Source: Myceligenerans pegani (GTDB taxonomy: Bacteria; Actinomycetota; Actinomycetes; Actinomycetales; Cellulomonadaceae). Taken from it: a DNA stretch of 50,653 bases. This document shows, piece by piece, positions 8,094 to 16,129 of the stretch; within the stretch, counting starts at the first letter, position 1; each line of letters begins with the position of its first letter. Position numbers and translations under genes: made by a program. Under the pieces are notes generated by a model. The model was not told the origin of the DNA. It was given only the letters and a program-made list of their open reading frames with translations, and made no database searches. The DNA lies in contig NZ_JADBGR010000010.1 of the NCBI RefSeq assembly GCF_014892515.1, forward strand, positions 1 through 50,653, given 5' to 3'.

Positions 8094-9883
8094 CGTTCTC
8101 GGGTCGGGCGGCGGCTCCGCCGGACGTGCCGCGCAACCCGTCCGACACGATCGTCGTCACCGGCGGAAGGGGTGTGGCGTCGGTCGATGCGGGGGAGGTG
8201 CGGCTCGCCGCGGCGCGGGTCTCGGATGCGGCGGACAGCTTGCGGCGGGCAGCCGCGTTGTGCGGGTCGGCCTGGGCCGTGTTGGCGGTCGCCGCTGTGG
8301 CGCCGGGGCCGGCTGCCTTCGGGGCGGGGACGAACGGACCGGGTTCGGGGGCCGGCGAAGCCGGGCGGCAGGCGCACTCGGCGGGTACCGAGGCCGCGGC
8401 GCTGTGCTCCCGTGGTGTCGGGGCGGCGACGGTGGCCGGGTCCGGTGTCGACATCGGACCCGAGACGGTGGCTCGGTGCCGCGCCCTCTCCGGTTCGGTC
8501 GAGGCCGTGACGTCGGGGCTGCTCGAGCGCGCCGACACCTGCGCTCTGCTCGGGTGGCGCCTGTTGCGGGCCGCAGGGCTGTACGAGGAGGCGGAAGGGC
8601 TGGTCGAGCGAGTGGTCGGCGGACTCGTCACGGCGGAGGGTTTCGTCATCGGTACCGCGCTCGGCGTCCCGCCGGTCGTGCGACTCCTCGGTGGCGTGTA
8701 CCGGGCCATGGGGGTCACGGCCGCCGGGAGCGATCCGACTGCGGCCGCGCGGCGGTCGCCGGCCGAGCCGGAGGGCGTGCCCGGGCGGCAGGCCGAGGCG
8801 CACTTCCGGGGCGTCGGTCGTCGCCGGACCGCAGGGGGGTTCGGCGACGACGTCGTCCGGGGCGTCGCACCGTGGACCGATGAGCTGGCATACGGTTTCG
8901 GGCACGGCGTCGCGCGGTCCGCCGGAGCGCGTCCGGGGATCCCGGGCGCTGCGGGCGTGCTCGCCGACGCCGCGCGGGGCCCGTTCGGGGACGCCCTGGG
9001 CCGGAGCGCCCGCGTCGAGCGCGTCGGACGGGACGACTTCGCCGGCGCCGTGCCCGCCTGGCACGATCGCGGCGCCGGGACCCTCGACGAGGCCCTGACC
9101 CGTGTCGACGACCTGTATCCGCGGCGCGGTGCTCCGGAGGCGACCGTCGCCGTGCAGCGGGTCACGGGAGAAGGCGGTGTCACGTCGTGGACGGTGCTGG
9201 TGCCCGGCACCCAATCGGTTCCGCCGGCCGTCCACCCCTGGGACGGCCTCACCGACCTGGAACTGGTGGCGGAACATCCGGACCAGGCCACTCAGGCCGT
9301 GGAGGCCGCGATGTCGGACGCCGGCATCGGGCCCGACGAGCCCGTGGTCCTCGTGGGGCACAGCCTGGGCGGGATCGCCGTCACCGCGCTCGCGAGTCGT
9401 CCCGCCTTCGCCGAGCGTTACCGGATCGGCGGGGTGCTGACGGCCGGGGCGCCGGTCGCGACGTTCCGGACCCCGCCCGGCGTGCCGGTGCTGCACCTCG
9501 AGACCGCCGAGGAGGTCGTCTCGAGTGTGGACGGCCGATCGAGCACGGAGAGCCCACGCGCACCGGACCGGGTCACGGTCGGCCGCACGCTGGCGGATTC
9601 CACGGCCGAGGTGGACAGGGCGGCGTCGGGCGACACGTCCCGGGCGCACTCGATCCCGACGCATGCCCGGACGCTGGCCCTCGCCCGCGCATCCGGCGAC
9701 CCGCGTGTTGCCGCCGTCGTCGAACGGATCGAGCCGCTCCTGCGTGGCGACAGCGCGGAGGCCACCTTCTACCGCGCGGAACGCGTCGCGCCGACGAGTC
9801 CGGAACCGTCACCGTCGCCGGGCCCGACGCCAGGTCCGTCACCGTCGCCAGGTCCGTCACCGCGCCCCGGCCGACTACCGTGA
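8090..9883 (+). CDS. Large alpha/beta-hydrolase-fold protein coupled to a WXG100-like protein
   Basis: A 597-residue protein. The N-terminal 200 residues are Ala/Gly-rich and helical (AARVSDAADSLRRAAALCG). Residues about 340-510 form an alpha/beta hydrolase domain: a strand WTVLVPGTQSV, then VVLVGHSLGGIAVTALA with the nucleophile Ser425 in GHSLGG. Acidic and histidine partners are likely further on (H near 522 in RAHSIPTHAR). The C-terminus is a PSPSPGP-type proline/serine repeat. No signal peptide is visible. The GTG at 8090 overlaps the upstream small gene by four bases. Coupling of a WXG100-like partner to a long helical N-domain and a C-terminal enzyme resembles type VII secretion effectors, but no T7SS gene is in the window, so secretion is only a hypothesis. 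A plain lipase/esterase is the alternative. Confidence 0.75.
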   Translation: MTFSGRAAAPPDVPRNPSDTIVVTGGRGVASVDAGEVRLAAARVSDAADSLRRAAALCGSAWAVLAVAAVAPGPAAFGAGTNGPGSGAGEAGRQAHSAGTEAAALCSRGVGAATVAGSGVDIGPETVARCRALSGSVEAVTSGLLERADTCALLGWRLLRAAGLYEEAEGLVERVVGGLVTAEGFVIGTALGVPPVVRLLGGVYRAMGVTAAGSDPTAAARRSPAEPEGVPGRQAEAHFRGVGRRRTAGGFGDDVVRGVAPWTDELAYGFGHGVARSAGARPGIPGAAGVLADAARGPFGDALGRSARVERVGRDDFAGAVPAWHDRGAGTLDEALTRVDDLYPRRGAPEATVAVQRVTGEGGVTSWTVLVPGTQSVPPAVHPWDGLTDLELVAEHPDQATQAVEAAMSDAGIGPDEPVVLVGHSLGGIAVTALASRPAFAERYRIGGVLTAGAPVATFRTPPGVPVLHLETAEEVVSSVDGRSSTESPRAPDRVTVGRTLADSTAEVDRAASGDTSRAHSIPTHARTLALARASGDPRVAAVVERIEPLLRGDSAEATFYRAERVAPTSPEPSPSPGPTPGPSPSPGPSPRPGRLP

Positions 9884-9921
9884 GGCGCGGTCCGTGCGGC
9901 GGCCGGTTTCCGCCCCGGCCG

Positions 9922-10320
9922 TCAGTCCCGGCGCCGCGCCGGGTCCGGCAGGATCGCCATGACGATCATCTGGGCCACCGCGATGACGAGCGCCGCGATC
10001 ACGTACCACCAGAACCCGCCGGTGACCTCCAGCCCGTAGCTGTCGAACAGTCCGGTGACCAGCGTGGTGATCCACAGCATCAGGGCGTTGATGAGCAGGG
10101 AGATCAGGCCGAGCGTGAGCAGGTACAAGGGCAGCGCCAGCAGGTTGACGAGCGGCTTGATGATCGCGTGCACCAGTCCGTAGACCACGGCGATCACGAG
10201 GAGCGAGAGCAGGTAGGGGCCGGTTCCCTCGGGAGAGATGACCTCGACGTGGTCGCCGAACAGCACCGTCGTCAGCCAGATCGCGAACGCGGTGACCAGA
10301 ATGCGTAGCAGGAGCCTCAT
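9922..10320 (-). CDS. Phage-holin-family (PF04020-type) small membrane protein
   Basis: A 132-residue protein with four predicted membrane helices: about residues 4-21, 37-55, 58-85 and 105-127. The start MRLLLRILVTAFAIWLT and the central motif LLALPLYLLTLGL are typical of the widespread DUF360/phage_holin_4_2 family. Despite the family name these are ordinary chromosomal proteins of unknown function. ATG at 10320 is divergent from hisC, with 93 bp between them. It converges on the hydrolase gene with only 38 bp separating the stops. Confidence 0.88.
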   Translation of the reverse strand: MRLLLRILVTAFAIWLTTVLFGDHVEVISPEGTGPYLLSLLVIAVVYGLVHAIIKPLVNLLALPLYLLTLGLISLLINALMLWITTLVTGLFDSYGLEVTGGFWWYVIAALVIAVAQMIVMAILPDPARRRD

Positions 10321-10413
10321 GAGATCGAACCTACTCGCGGTCGCGGGATGTTCGCAGGAATTCTGCCCTCGGGCCGCCCCCTCGCGCCCGCCGTACGTGG
10401 CATCCTGAATCGC

Positions 10414-11499
10414 GTGAACACCACCCCCGAGAACACCACGGTTCCCCTGCGCGCCGCCGTCGCCGCGCTGCCCGCCTACGTCCCGGGAGCCCGTGTGGCG
10501 CCGGGATCCGGCGCGTGGAAGCTGTCGTCCAACGAGAACCCGTACCCGCCGCTGGAGTCGGTGCGCGAGGTGATCGCCCGCGCCGCCGGTGAGGTCAACC
10601 GCTACCCGGACATGTACGCCACGGAGCTGGTCGCGGCGATCGCGGAGAAGGTCGGCCTGACGCCGGCGAACGTCGTGGTCGGCACCGGGTCGGTCTCCAT
10701 GCTCGGCCACGTGCTGCAGTCCGTCGTCGAACCGGGCGACGAGGTCGTGTACGCGTGGCGTTCCTTCGAGGCCTACCCGATCTACGCGGCGATCGCCGGC
10801 GCCACCTCGGTCACGGTGCCGGTCACGGCCGACGGCCGACACGACCTGCCCGCGATGGCAGCCGCCGTCACGTCGCGCACCAAGGTGGTGCTGGTGTGCA
10901 CTCCCAACAACCCGACGGGCCCGGCCGTCCGCACCGGCGAACTGGCCACCTTCCTGTCCGCGGTCCCGCGCGAGACGCTCGTCGTCGTCGACGAGGCCTA
11001 CCTGGAGTTCGTGCGCGACCCGGACGTGCCCGATGCGGTGGCCCTGCTCCGTGAGCACGCGAACGTCGTCGTGCTCCGCACGTTCTCGAAGGCGTACGGG
11101 CTGGCCGGCCTGCGCGTCGGCTACGCGCTGGCGCCCACCGCGCTCGCCACCGGGATCCGGTCCGCCTCGACACCGTTCGGCGTGTCCGGGATCGCCCAGC
11201 AGGCGGCGCTCGCCTCGCTCGCCCCCGCCGCCCAGGCGGAGCTCATGGAGCGGGTCGACGCGCTGGTCGCGGAACGGACGAGGGTCGCCGACGCCCTGCG
11301 GGACCAGGGCTGGGACCTGCCCGAGACGCAGGCGAACTTCGTCTGGTTCGGCCTCGGTGACGCCACGATCGACCGTGCGAAGGAGGCCACCGACGCGGGG
11401 ATCCTCGTCCGCCCGTTCGCGGGCGACGGCATCCGTGTCACCATCGGCGAGCCCGAGGCCAACGACGCCTTCCTGAAGCTCGCCGCCGGCTGGCGCTGA
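10414..11499 (+). CDS. hisC: Histidinol-phosphate / aromatic aminotransferase
   Basis: A 361-residue class I/II PLP-dependent aminotransferase. HisC converts imidazole-acetol phosphate and glutamate to histidinol phosphate; actinobacteria also carry a close relative (Pat) that acts on aromatic amino acids. Visible motifs are KLSSNENPYPP at the N-terminus, CTPNNPTGP around the PLP pocket, DEAYLEF, and FSKAYGLAGLRVGYA with the Schiff-base Lys226. GTG at 10414 is the chosen start (NTTPENTTVPLR follows); 22 more in-frame codons upstream look non-coding. No other his gene is adjacent, which leaves room for the aromatic aminotransferase alternative. Confidence 0.88.
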   Translation: MNTTPENTTVPLRAAVAALPAYVPGARVAPGSGAWKLSSNENPYPPLESVREVIARAAGEVNRYPDMYATELVAAIAEKVGLTPANVVVGTGSVSMLGHVLQSVVEPGDEVVYAWRSFEAYPIYAAIAGATSVTVPVTADGRHDLPAMAAAVTSRTKVVLVCTPNNPTGPAVRTGELATFLSAVPRETLVVVDEAYLEFVRDPDVPDAVALLREHANVVVLRTFSKAYGLAGLRVGYALAPTALATGIRSASTPFGVSGIAQQAALASLAPAAQAELMERVDALVAERTRVADALRDQGWDLPETQANFVWFGLGDATIDRAKEATDAGILVRPFAGDGIRVTIGEPEANDAFLKLAAGWR

Positions 11500-11524
11500 C
11501 CCGGCGCCGGCGCACCACACCGAC

Positions 11525-11720
11525 CTCGGGCATCAGCCCGAAGATCTTTCGGCGCGAGGCCGCTTCACTTTCCTTTGCGGGCGGAGGGTGACAGGCTGAA
11601 CGGGAAAGATGCCATCTCCCGGCGACACCGTCGTCGCCAGCGGGCCGAGTCGTTTGGGGGAACCCTCCAAACCGGCGACTCAAGCCTTGGCTGACACGGC
11701 GGCTGCCGGACACGGTGGGC
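11525..11720. other. GC-rich structured non-coding interval
   Basis: Between hisC and the dehydrogenase operon there is no convincing gene, but there are several hairpins. CCGAA-GATCT-TTCGG (11538-11552) may end the hisC transcript. GGCGAC and GTCGCC flank a 6-base loop at about 11621-11638. A compound stem has outer arms GAGTCG (11647-11652) and CGACTC (11676-11681) enclosing TTTGG...CCAAA. A weak short ORF (11609-11725) runs through it. I could not match the fold to a riboswitch class I know. Confidence 0.45.
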
Positions 11721-11722
11721 CC

Positions 11723-11759
11723 TAACCTACGCTTGCGTAAGCTACGTGAACGTAGGTTA
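11723..11759. promoter_or_regulatory. Candidate operator of the 2-oxoacid dehydrogenase operon
   Basis: TAACCTACG (11723-11731) and CGTAGGTTA (11751-11759) are perfect inverted arms separated by 19 bases. The centre holds GCTTGCGTAAGC, itself nearly palindromic, and a CTACGTGAACGTAG element. The block ends 23 bases before the E1 alpha start, where a repressor would cover the promoter. No regulator gene is adjacent, so the binding protein must be encoded elsewhere. Confidence 0.65.
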
Positions 11760-11782
11760 CGGCCCGCAGCGAAGGAGAGATC

Positions 11783-12982
11783 GTGAACAGCGACATTGGC
11801 GAGGACAAGGTCCCGCTCTTGCAGCTCCTCACACCCGAGGGCGCACGAGTCACCGGCCGCGGCAACTCCGCGTACCGGAAGCGGATCGCAGGCCTCAAGC
11901 CCGACCAGCTGCGTGGGATGTACCGCGACATGGTGCTGACCCGCCGGTTCGACGACGAAGCGACCTCCCTGCAACGGCAGGGAGAACTGGGCCTCTACGC
12001 CCCCGCGCGCGGCCAGGAGGCCGCACAGGTGGGCAACGCGTACGCGCTGGCCCCGCAGGACTACGTGTTCCCCACCTACCGGGAGCACGGAGTCCTGCAG
12101 GTCCGCGGAGTGGACCCGGTGGACCGGCTCCAGTTCTACCGCGGCACCGACCACGGAGGCTGGAACCCCCACGAGTACAACGCACAGGTGTACACCGTGG
12201 TCATCGGCTCCCAGGCACTGCACGCCGCCGGCTACGCCATGGGCGTCCAGCGCGACGGCCTGGTCGGAACCGGCGACCCGGCAAAGGACACCGCCGTCGT
12301 CACCTACTTCGGCGACGGCGCCACCTCCCAGGGCGACGTCAACGAGGCCCTGGTCTTCGCGGCCGTGAACCAGGCGCCCGTGGTGTTCTACTGCCAGAAC
12401 AACCAGTGGGCCATCTCCGAGCCCACCCCCCGGCAGACACGCACGCCGCTCTACAAGCGCGGTGAGGGCTTCGGCATCCCGAGCCTCCGCGTCGACGGCA
12501 ACGACGTGCTCGCCTGCTACGCCGCCACCCAGGAAGCGCTCGACCGCGCCCGGTCCGGCGGCGGCCCCACCTTCATCGAGGCGTTCACCTACCGCATGGG
12601 CGCGCACACCACCTCGGACGACCCCACCCGCTACCGCACCACGGAGCAGGAGGAGATCTGGCGCCGGCGCGATCCCATCGACCGCCTCCGCATCCTCCTG
12701 GAGAACGAGGGCGCGATCGACGCCGACTTCGAGGCCGAGCTCCAGGCCGAGGCCGACGCCCTCGGCAAGCGCCTGCGCGACCTCACCCGCAAGCTGGAAC
12801 CCGCCACCAAGACTCAGATGTTCGAGACCGTGTACGCCACCGAGCATTCGATCGTCTCCGAGGACCGCGCATGGTTCGAGGCGTACGAGGCCGGTGAGCC
12901 CGCCGACGCCGGCTACGCGACGGCGGCACCGACCGCCGTCGCCCCGCAGACCACCGCCGTGCAGCAGGGAGGGACCCGATGA
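11783..12982 (+). CDS. pdhA: 2-oxoacid dehydrogenase E1 component, alpha subunit
   Basis: A 399-residue thiamine-diphosphate-binding subunit of a pyruvate or branched-chain 2-oxoacid dehydrogenase. With the beta subunit it decarboxylates the substrate and acylates the lipoyl group of E2. The ThDP motif starts at GDGATSQGD (G177-D178-G179) and closes near CQNNQWAIS, and RMGAHTTSDDPTRYR is the conserved phosphorylation-loop region of E1 alpha proteins. GTG at 11783 has a good gaaggaga site. The stop overlaps E1 beta in ATGA. The heterotetrameric E1 form is typical of branched-chain complexes, and in several actinobacteria such genes are labelled either pdh or bkd; sequence alone does not settle the substrate. 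Confidence 0.92.
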   Translation: MNSDIGEDKVPLLQLLTPEGARVTGRGNSAYRKRIAGLKPDQLRGMYRDMVLTRRFDDEATSLQRQGELGLYAPARGQEAAQVGNAYALAPQDYVFPTYREHGVLQVRGVDPVDRLQFYRGTDHGGWNPHEYNAQVYTVVIGSQALHAAGYAMGVQRDGLVGTGDPAKDTAVVTYFGDGATSQGDVNEALVFAAVNQAPVVFYCQNNQWAISEPTPRQTRTPLYKRGEGFGIPSLRVDGNDVLACYAATQEALDRARSGGGPTFIEAFTYRMGAHTTSDDPTRYRTTEQEEIWRRRDPIDRLRILLENEGAIDADFEAELQAEADALGKRLRDLTRKLEPATKTQMFETVYATEHSIVSEDRAWFEAYEAGEPADAGYATAAPTAVAPQTTAVQQGGTR

Positions 12983-14019
12983 CCGCCACGATGGAGCGCC
13001 CCATGACCGACCCTGCCACGATGCAGGCCGAACCCCGTACCCGGACCCTCACCCTCGCCAAGGCGCTCAACGAGGGCCTGCGGGCCGCCATGCGCGACGA
13101 CGACAAGGTCGTGCTCATGGGCGAGGACATCGGCCCCCTCGGCGGCGTCTTCCGGGTCACCGACGGCCTCCAGGCCGAGTTCGGCGAGCAGCGCGTCGTG
13201 GACACCCCGCTCGCCGAGTCCGGGATCCTCGGCACCGCCGTCGGGATGGCCATGCGGGGCTACCGACCCGTCTGCGAGATCCAGTTCGACGGATTCGTCT
13301 TCCCCGCCTACGACCAGATCACGACCCAGCTCGCCAAGATGTACAACCGCACCCGCGGCAAGGTGCAGGTCCCCGTCGTCGTGCGGATTCCCTACGGAGG
13401 CGGCATCGGCGCCGTCGAGCACCACAGCGAGAGCCCCGAGGCGCTGTTCGCGCACACCGCGGGCCTCCGCGTCGCCACCCCGGCCACCCCGCAGGACGCC
13501 TACACGATGATCCGGGAGGCCATCGCCTGCCCGGACCCCGTCGTGTTCTTCGAGCCCAAGGGACGTTACTGGTCCAAGGGCGACGTCGACCTCGACGCCC
13601 CCGTCGGCACCGACACCCTCAACAAGGCGCGCATCGCGCGACCCGGCACCGACATCACCCTCGTCGCCTACGGCCCCACCGTGGCCACGGCGATGAAGTC
13701 CGCGGAGGCGCTCGCGGCCGAGGGCCGTTCCGCCGAGGTCGTCGATCTGCGCACCCTGTCGCCGGTCGACACCGCGACCCTCGTCGAGAGCGTGCGCAAG
13801 ACGGGCCGCTGCGTCGTGATCCACGAGGCGCCCGTCTTCTACGGGACGGGCGCGGAGATCGCCGCGCGTGTCACGGAGGAGTGCTTCTACGCTCTGGAGG
13901 CACCGGTGCTGCGAGTGGGTGGCTTCCACATGCAGTACCCGATCGCCAAGCTCGAGCACGACTACCTGCCGAGCGTCGATCGCATTCTCGACGCCGTCGA
14001 CCGCGCCTTCGCGCACTGA
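12979..14019 (+). CDS. pdhB: 2-oxoacid dehydrogenase E1 component, beta subunit
   Basis: A 346-residue transketolase-like subunit that completes the E1 active site. The N-terminal domain has LMGEDIGPLGGVFRVTDGLQ followed by DTPLAESGILG, the conserved glutamate region that activates ThDP. The C-terminal domain has TLVAYGPTVATAMKSAE and a GGFHMQYP end motif. The ATG at 12979 overlaps the alpha stop by four bases and is preceded by gcagggaggg; a downstream Met at residue 9 is also possible. It lies between alpha and E2 in one operon, 13 bases before the E2 start. Confidence 0.93.
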   Translation: MTATMERPMTDPATMQAEPRTRTLTLAKALNEGLRAAMRDDDKVVLMGEDIGPLGGVFRVTDGLQAEFGEQRVVDTPLAESGILGTAVGMAMRGYRPVCEIQFDGFVFPAYDQITTQLAKMYNRTRGKVQVPVVVRIPYGGGIGAVEHHSESPEALFAHTAGLRVATPATPQDAYTMIREAIACPDPVVFFEPKGRYWSKGDVDLDAPVGTDTLNKARIARPGTDITLVAYGPTVATAMKSAEALAAEGRSAEVVDLRTLSPVDTATLVESVRKTGRCVVIHEAPVFYGTGAEIAARVTEECFYALEAPVLRVGGFHMQYPIAKLEHDYLPSVDRILDAVDRAFAH

Positions 14020-14032
14020 ACCCGGAGGGAAC

Positions 14033-15583
14033 GTGGCTAACCAGAGCTTCCCCCTGCCCGATGTCGGGGAGGGGCTGACCGAGGCCGAGATCGTCGAGTG
14101 GCGGGTCAAACCCGGCGACCCCGTGCAGGTGAACCAGACCATCGTCGAGATCGAGACCGCGAAGTCGCTGGTCGAGCTGCCTTCGCCGTGGAGCGGCACC
14201 GTCGTCGGCCTCCTCGCGGAGCCCGGTACCACCGTGGAGGTCGGCACCCCGATCATCGAGATCGCCGTCGGCGGTGTCGTGTCCGACGACGGTCCGGGGC
14301 CGGGTGCACCGGCTGACGCGTCCGCCGCGGGTGGTGCGTCCGCGACGGGCGACACGACGGTGCCCGCCGCGCCGGCCGAACCGGAGTCCGCCGGTGAGGC
14401 CGCCTCGGCGGACTCGGAGACGTCCGGGTCCGTGCTCGTCGGGTACGGGACCCAGGAGGCGAAGGCGAGCGGTCGGCGCCGGCGCTACCAGGGCGGCCCT
14501 GCCGCGTCCGCCTCGGCGGCGCCGACCGCACCGGCTGTCGCGCCGGCCCCGCAAGCCCCGCCCAGGGCCTCACCCGCGCCCGCTCCCGTCGTGCCGGCGA
14601 CACCTCCGGCGCCGGCACCCGTCACCCCCGCCCCGGCGACCGGCGTGGCCAGCGTGCCGACATCCGACACGAGGACCCGCGTCCTGGCGAAGCCTCCGGT
14701 CCGGAAGCTGGCCAAGGACCTGGGCATCGACCTGGCGGGCGTGCATCCCTCCGGACCGGGAGGCATCGTCACCCGGGAGGACGTGCTCGCGCACCAGGCC
14801 GCGGCGCAGCCGAGGACGCTCGCGACGTATGCGGGCGACACCGAGCCGTGGCTGGAGTCCGGCGCGGTCAGCGGGGACGGGCGGGAGACGCGTGTCCCCG
14901 TGAAGTCCGTGCGCAAGCGGACCGCCGAGGCCATGGTGGCCAGCGCGTTCACTGCGCCGCACGTGACGGTGTTCCACACGGTGGACGTGACCAGGACGAT
15001 GGAGCTCGTCGAGACCCTCAAGAAGGACCGCGACTTCTCCGACGTCAAGGTGACACCCTTGCTCATCGCCGCGAAGGCGGTGCTGCTGGCGATCCGGCGG
15101 CACCCGCAGATCAACGCGAGCTGGGACGAGGCGGCGCAGGAGATCGTCTACAAGCACTACGCGAACCTGGGCATCGCCGCCGCGACGCCCCGTGGCCTCG
15201 TGGTGCCGAACATCAAGGACGCGCACCGGCTCGACCTGCTGGGGCTCGCGAACGCGATCGCCGACCTGACGGGTACCGCCCGGGAGGGCCGGACACCGCC
15301 GTCGGACATGACGGGCGGGACGTTCACGATCACGAACGTGGGCGTGTTCGGCATCGACTCGGGGACGCCGATCCTCAACCCCGGTGAGGCGGGCATCCTC
15401 GCCTTCGGCGCGATCCGGCAGCAGCCGTGGGTGCACGACGGCGAGCTCGCCGTGCGCTGGGTGACGCAACTCGCGCTGAGCATCGACCACCGTCTGGTGG
15501 ACGGGGAGCTCGGCGCACGGTTCCTGGCGGACGTCGCCGCCGTCCTGCAGGACCCGTCCCGCGGGCTGGTCTGGGGCCGGTAG
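14033..15583 (+). CDS. pdhC: 2-oxoacid dehydrogenase E2 component, dihydrolipoamide acyltransferase
   Basis: A 516-residue core enzyme that passes the acyl group from lipoate to CoA. Residues 1-80 are a single lipoyl domain with lipoyl-lysine K44 in IETAKSLVE. A long Ala/Pro linker with a separate KASGRRRRYQGGP basic stretch follows. The peripheral-subunit-binding domain is near residues 219-255 (PPVRKLAKDLGIDL, GPGGIVTREDVL). The catalytic domain carries LSIDHRLVDGELGARF, the HxxxDG active site, near the end. GTG at 14033 follows cggaggga. There is no E3 (lipoamide dehydrogenase) gene in the window, so the complex must share one made elsewhere. Confidence 0.93.
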   Translation: MANQSFPLPDVGEGLTEAEIVEWRVKPGDPVQVNQTIVEIETAKSLVELPSPWSGTVVGLLAEPGTTVEVGTPIIEIAVGGVVSDDGPGPGAPADASAAGGASATGDTTVPAAPAEPESAGEAASADSETSGSVLVGYGTQEAKASGRRRRYQGGPAASASAAPTAPAVAPAPQAPPRASPAPAPVVPATPPAPAPVTPAPATGVASVPTSDTRTRVLAKPPVRKLAKDLGIDLAGVHPSGPGGIVTREDVLAHQAAAQPRTLATYAGDTEPWLESGAVSGDGRETRVPVKSVRKRTAEAMVASAFTAPHVTVFHTVDVTRTMELVETLKKDRDFSDVKVTPLLIAAKAVLLAIRRHPQINASWDEAAQEIVYKHYANLGIAAATPRGLVVPNIKDAHRLDLLGLANAIADLTGTAREGRTPPSDMTGGTFTITNVGVFGIDSGTPILNPGEAGILAFGAIRQQPWVHDGELAVRWVTQLALSIDHRLVDGELGARFLADVAAVLQDPSRGLVWGR

Positions 15584-15595
15584 CCCGCCGCGCGT

Positions 15596-15640
15596 CGGCC
15601 GAGGTGGGAGGTGGCGACTGCCAACCTCCCACCTCGGCCG
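15596..15640. terminator. Bidirectional hairpin terminator, 17-bp perfect stem
   Basis: Arms 15596-15612 (cggccgaggtgggaggt) and 15624-15640 are perfect reverse complements around an 11-base loop. It begins 13 bases after the E2 stop and lies between convergent genes (E2 and the whiB-like gene), so it can stop both transcripts. There is no long T run, as is common in high-GC actinobacteria. Confidence 0.85.
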
Positions 15641-15744
15641 TTCTCGTACGGCACCGTGCGGAGGCGGCGATGCCCGCCGCACACGGGCGGAACGGCGCCG
15701 CCGGGCGGCGCGAGGGCGCTGCCCGGCGGCGGTGGCCGGATCTG

Positions 15745-16032
15745 TCAGGCCGCGAACTCCTTCAGGCGCGGGCGTCCGCGGCGGTTCTTGCGGCGGCGGA
15801 TGATGCCGTCGACGACGATCTGCCCGCCCCACACGCCCCACGGCTCTCGGCGGGAGATGGCTCCCTCGAGACACTTCTGGGCGAGTGGACACGTCAGGCA
15901 CTGCCGCTTGGCGGCCTCGAGCTCGGTGGGGTGCTCGGAGAACCACAGGTCGGGCTCGTCCGCGCAGGGCACGTCGGTGCTGGCGAACTCCAGAACATCA
16001 GCGGCGCTGGGGGTGGTCGCGATCATGTTCAC
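15745..16032 (-). CDS. whiB7: WhiB7-like iron-sulfur transcriptional regulator
   Basis: A 95-residue Wbl protein that should bind a [4Fe-4S] cluster and act with the primary sigma factor. Cysteines 23, 45, 48 and 54 have the Wbl spacing, followed by the turn EPWGVWGG at 63-70. The basic C-terminus contains RRGRPR (84-89), the AT-hook motif typical of the WhiB7 branch, which in mycobacteria and streptomycetes controls intrinsic antibiotic resistance. Start could be the GTG at 16032 or ATG at 16026. A TACCTA hexamer lies directly before the GTG, so the message may be leaderless or short-leadered. The sub-family call rests on the AT hook; other Wbl branches lack it. Confidence 0.85.
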   Translation of the reverse strand: MNMIATTPSAADVLEFASTDVPCADEPDLWFSEHPTELEAAKRQCLTCPLAQKCLEGAISRREPWGVWGGQIVVDGIIRRRKNRRGRPRLKEFAA

Positions 16033-16129
16033 ACTAGGTAGAACGTGCTCCGCTGAGAAAAGGATGGGGCCCGACCGAGAAAATCCGAAAGAAGTCTCCG
16101 CCGGCAGGGTCGTGCCTGGCGGGACGGCG

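Noticed and set aside
11609-11725. Short frame MPSPGDTVVASGPSRL... upstream of E1 alpha.
   Set aside because: Weak ribosome site, the frame runs through hairpins and ends at the operator; no sign of a conserved peptide.
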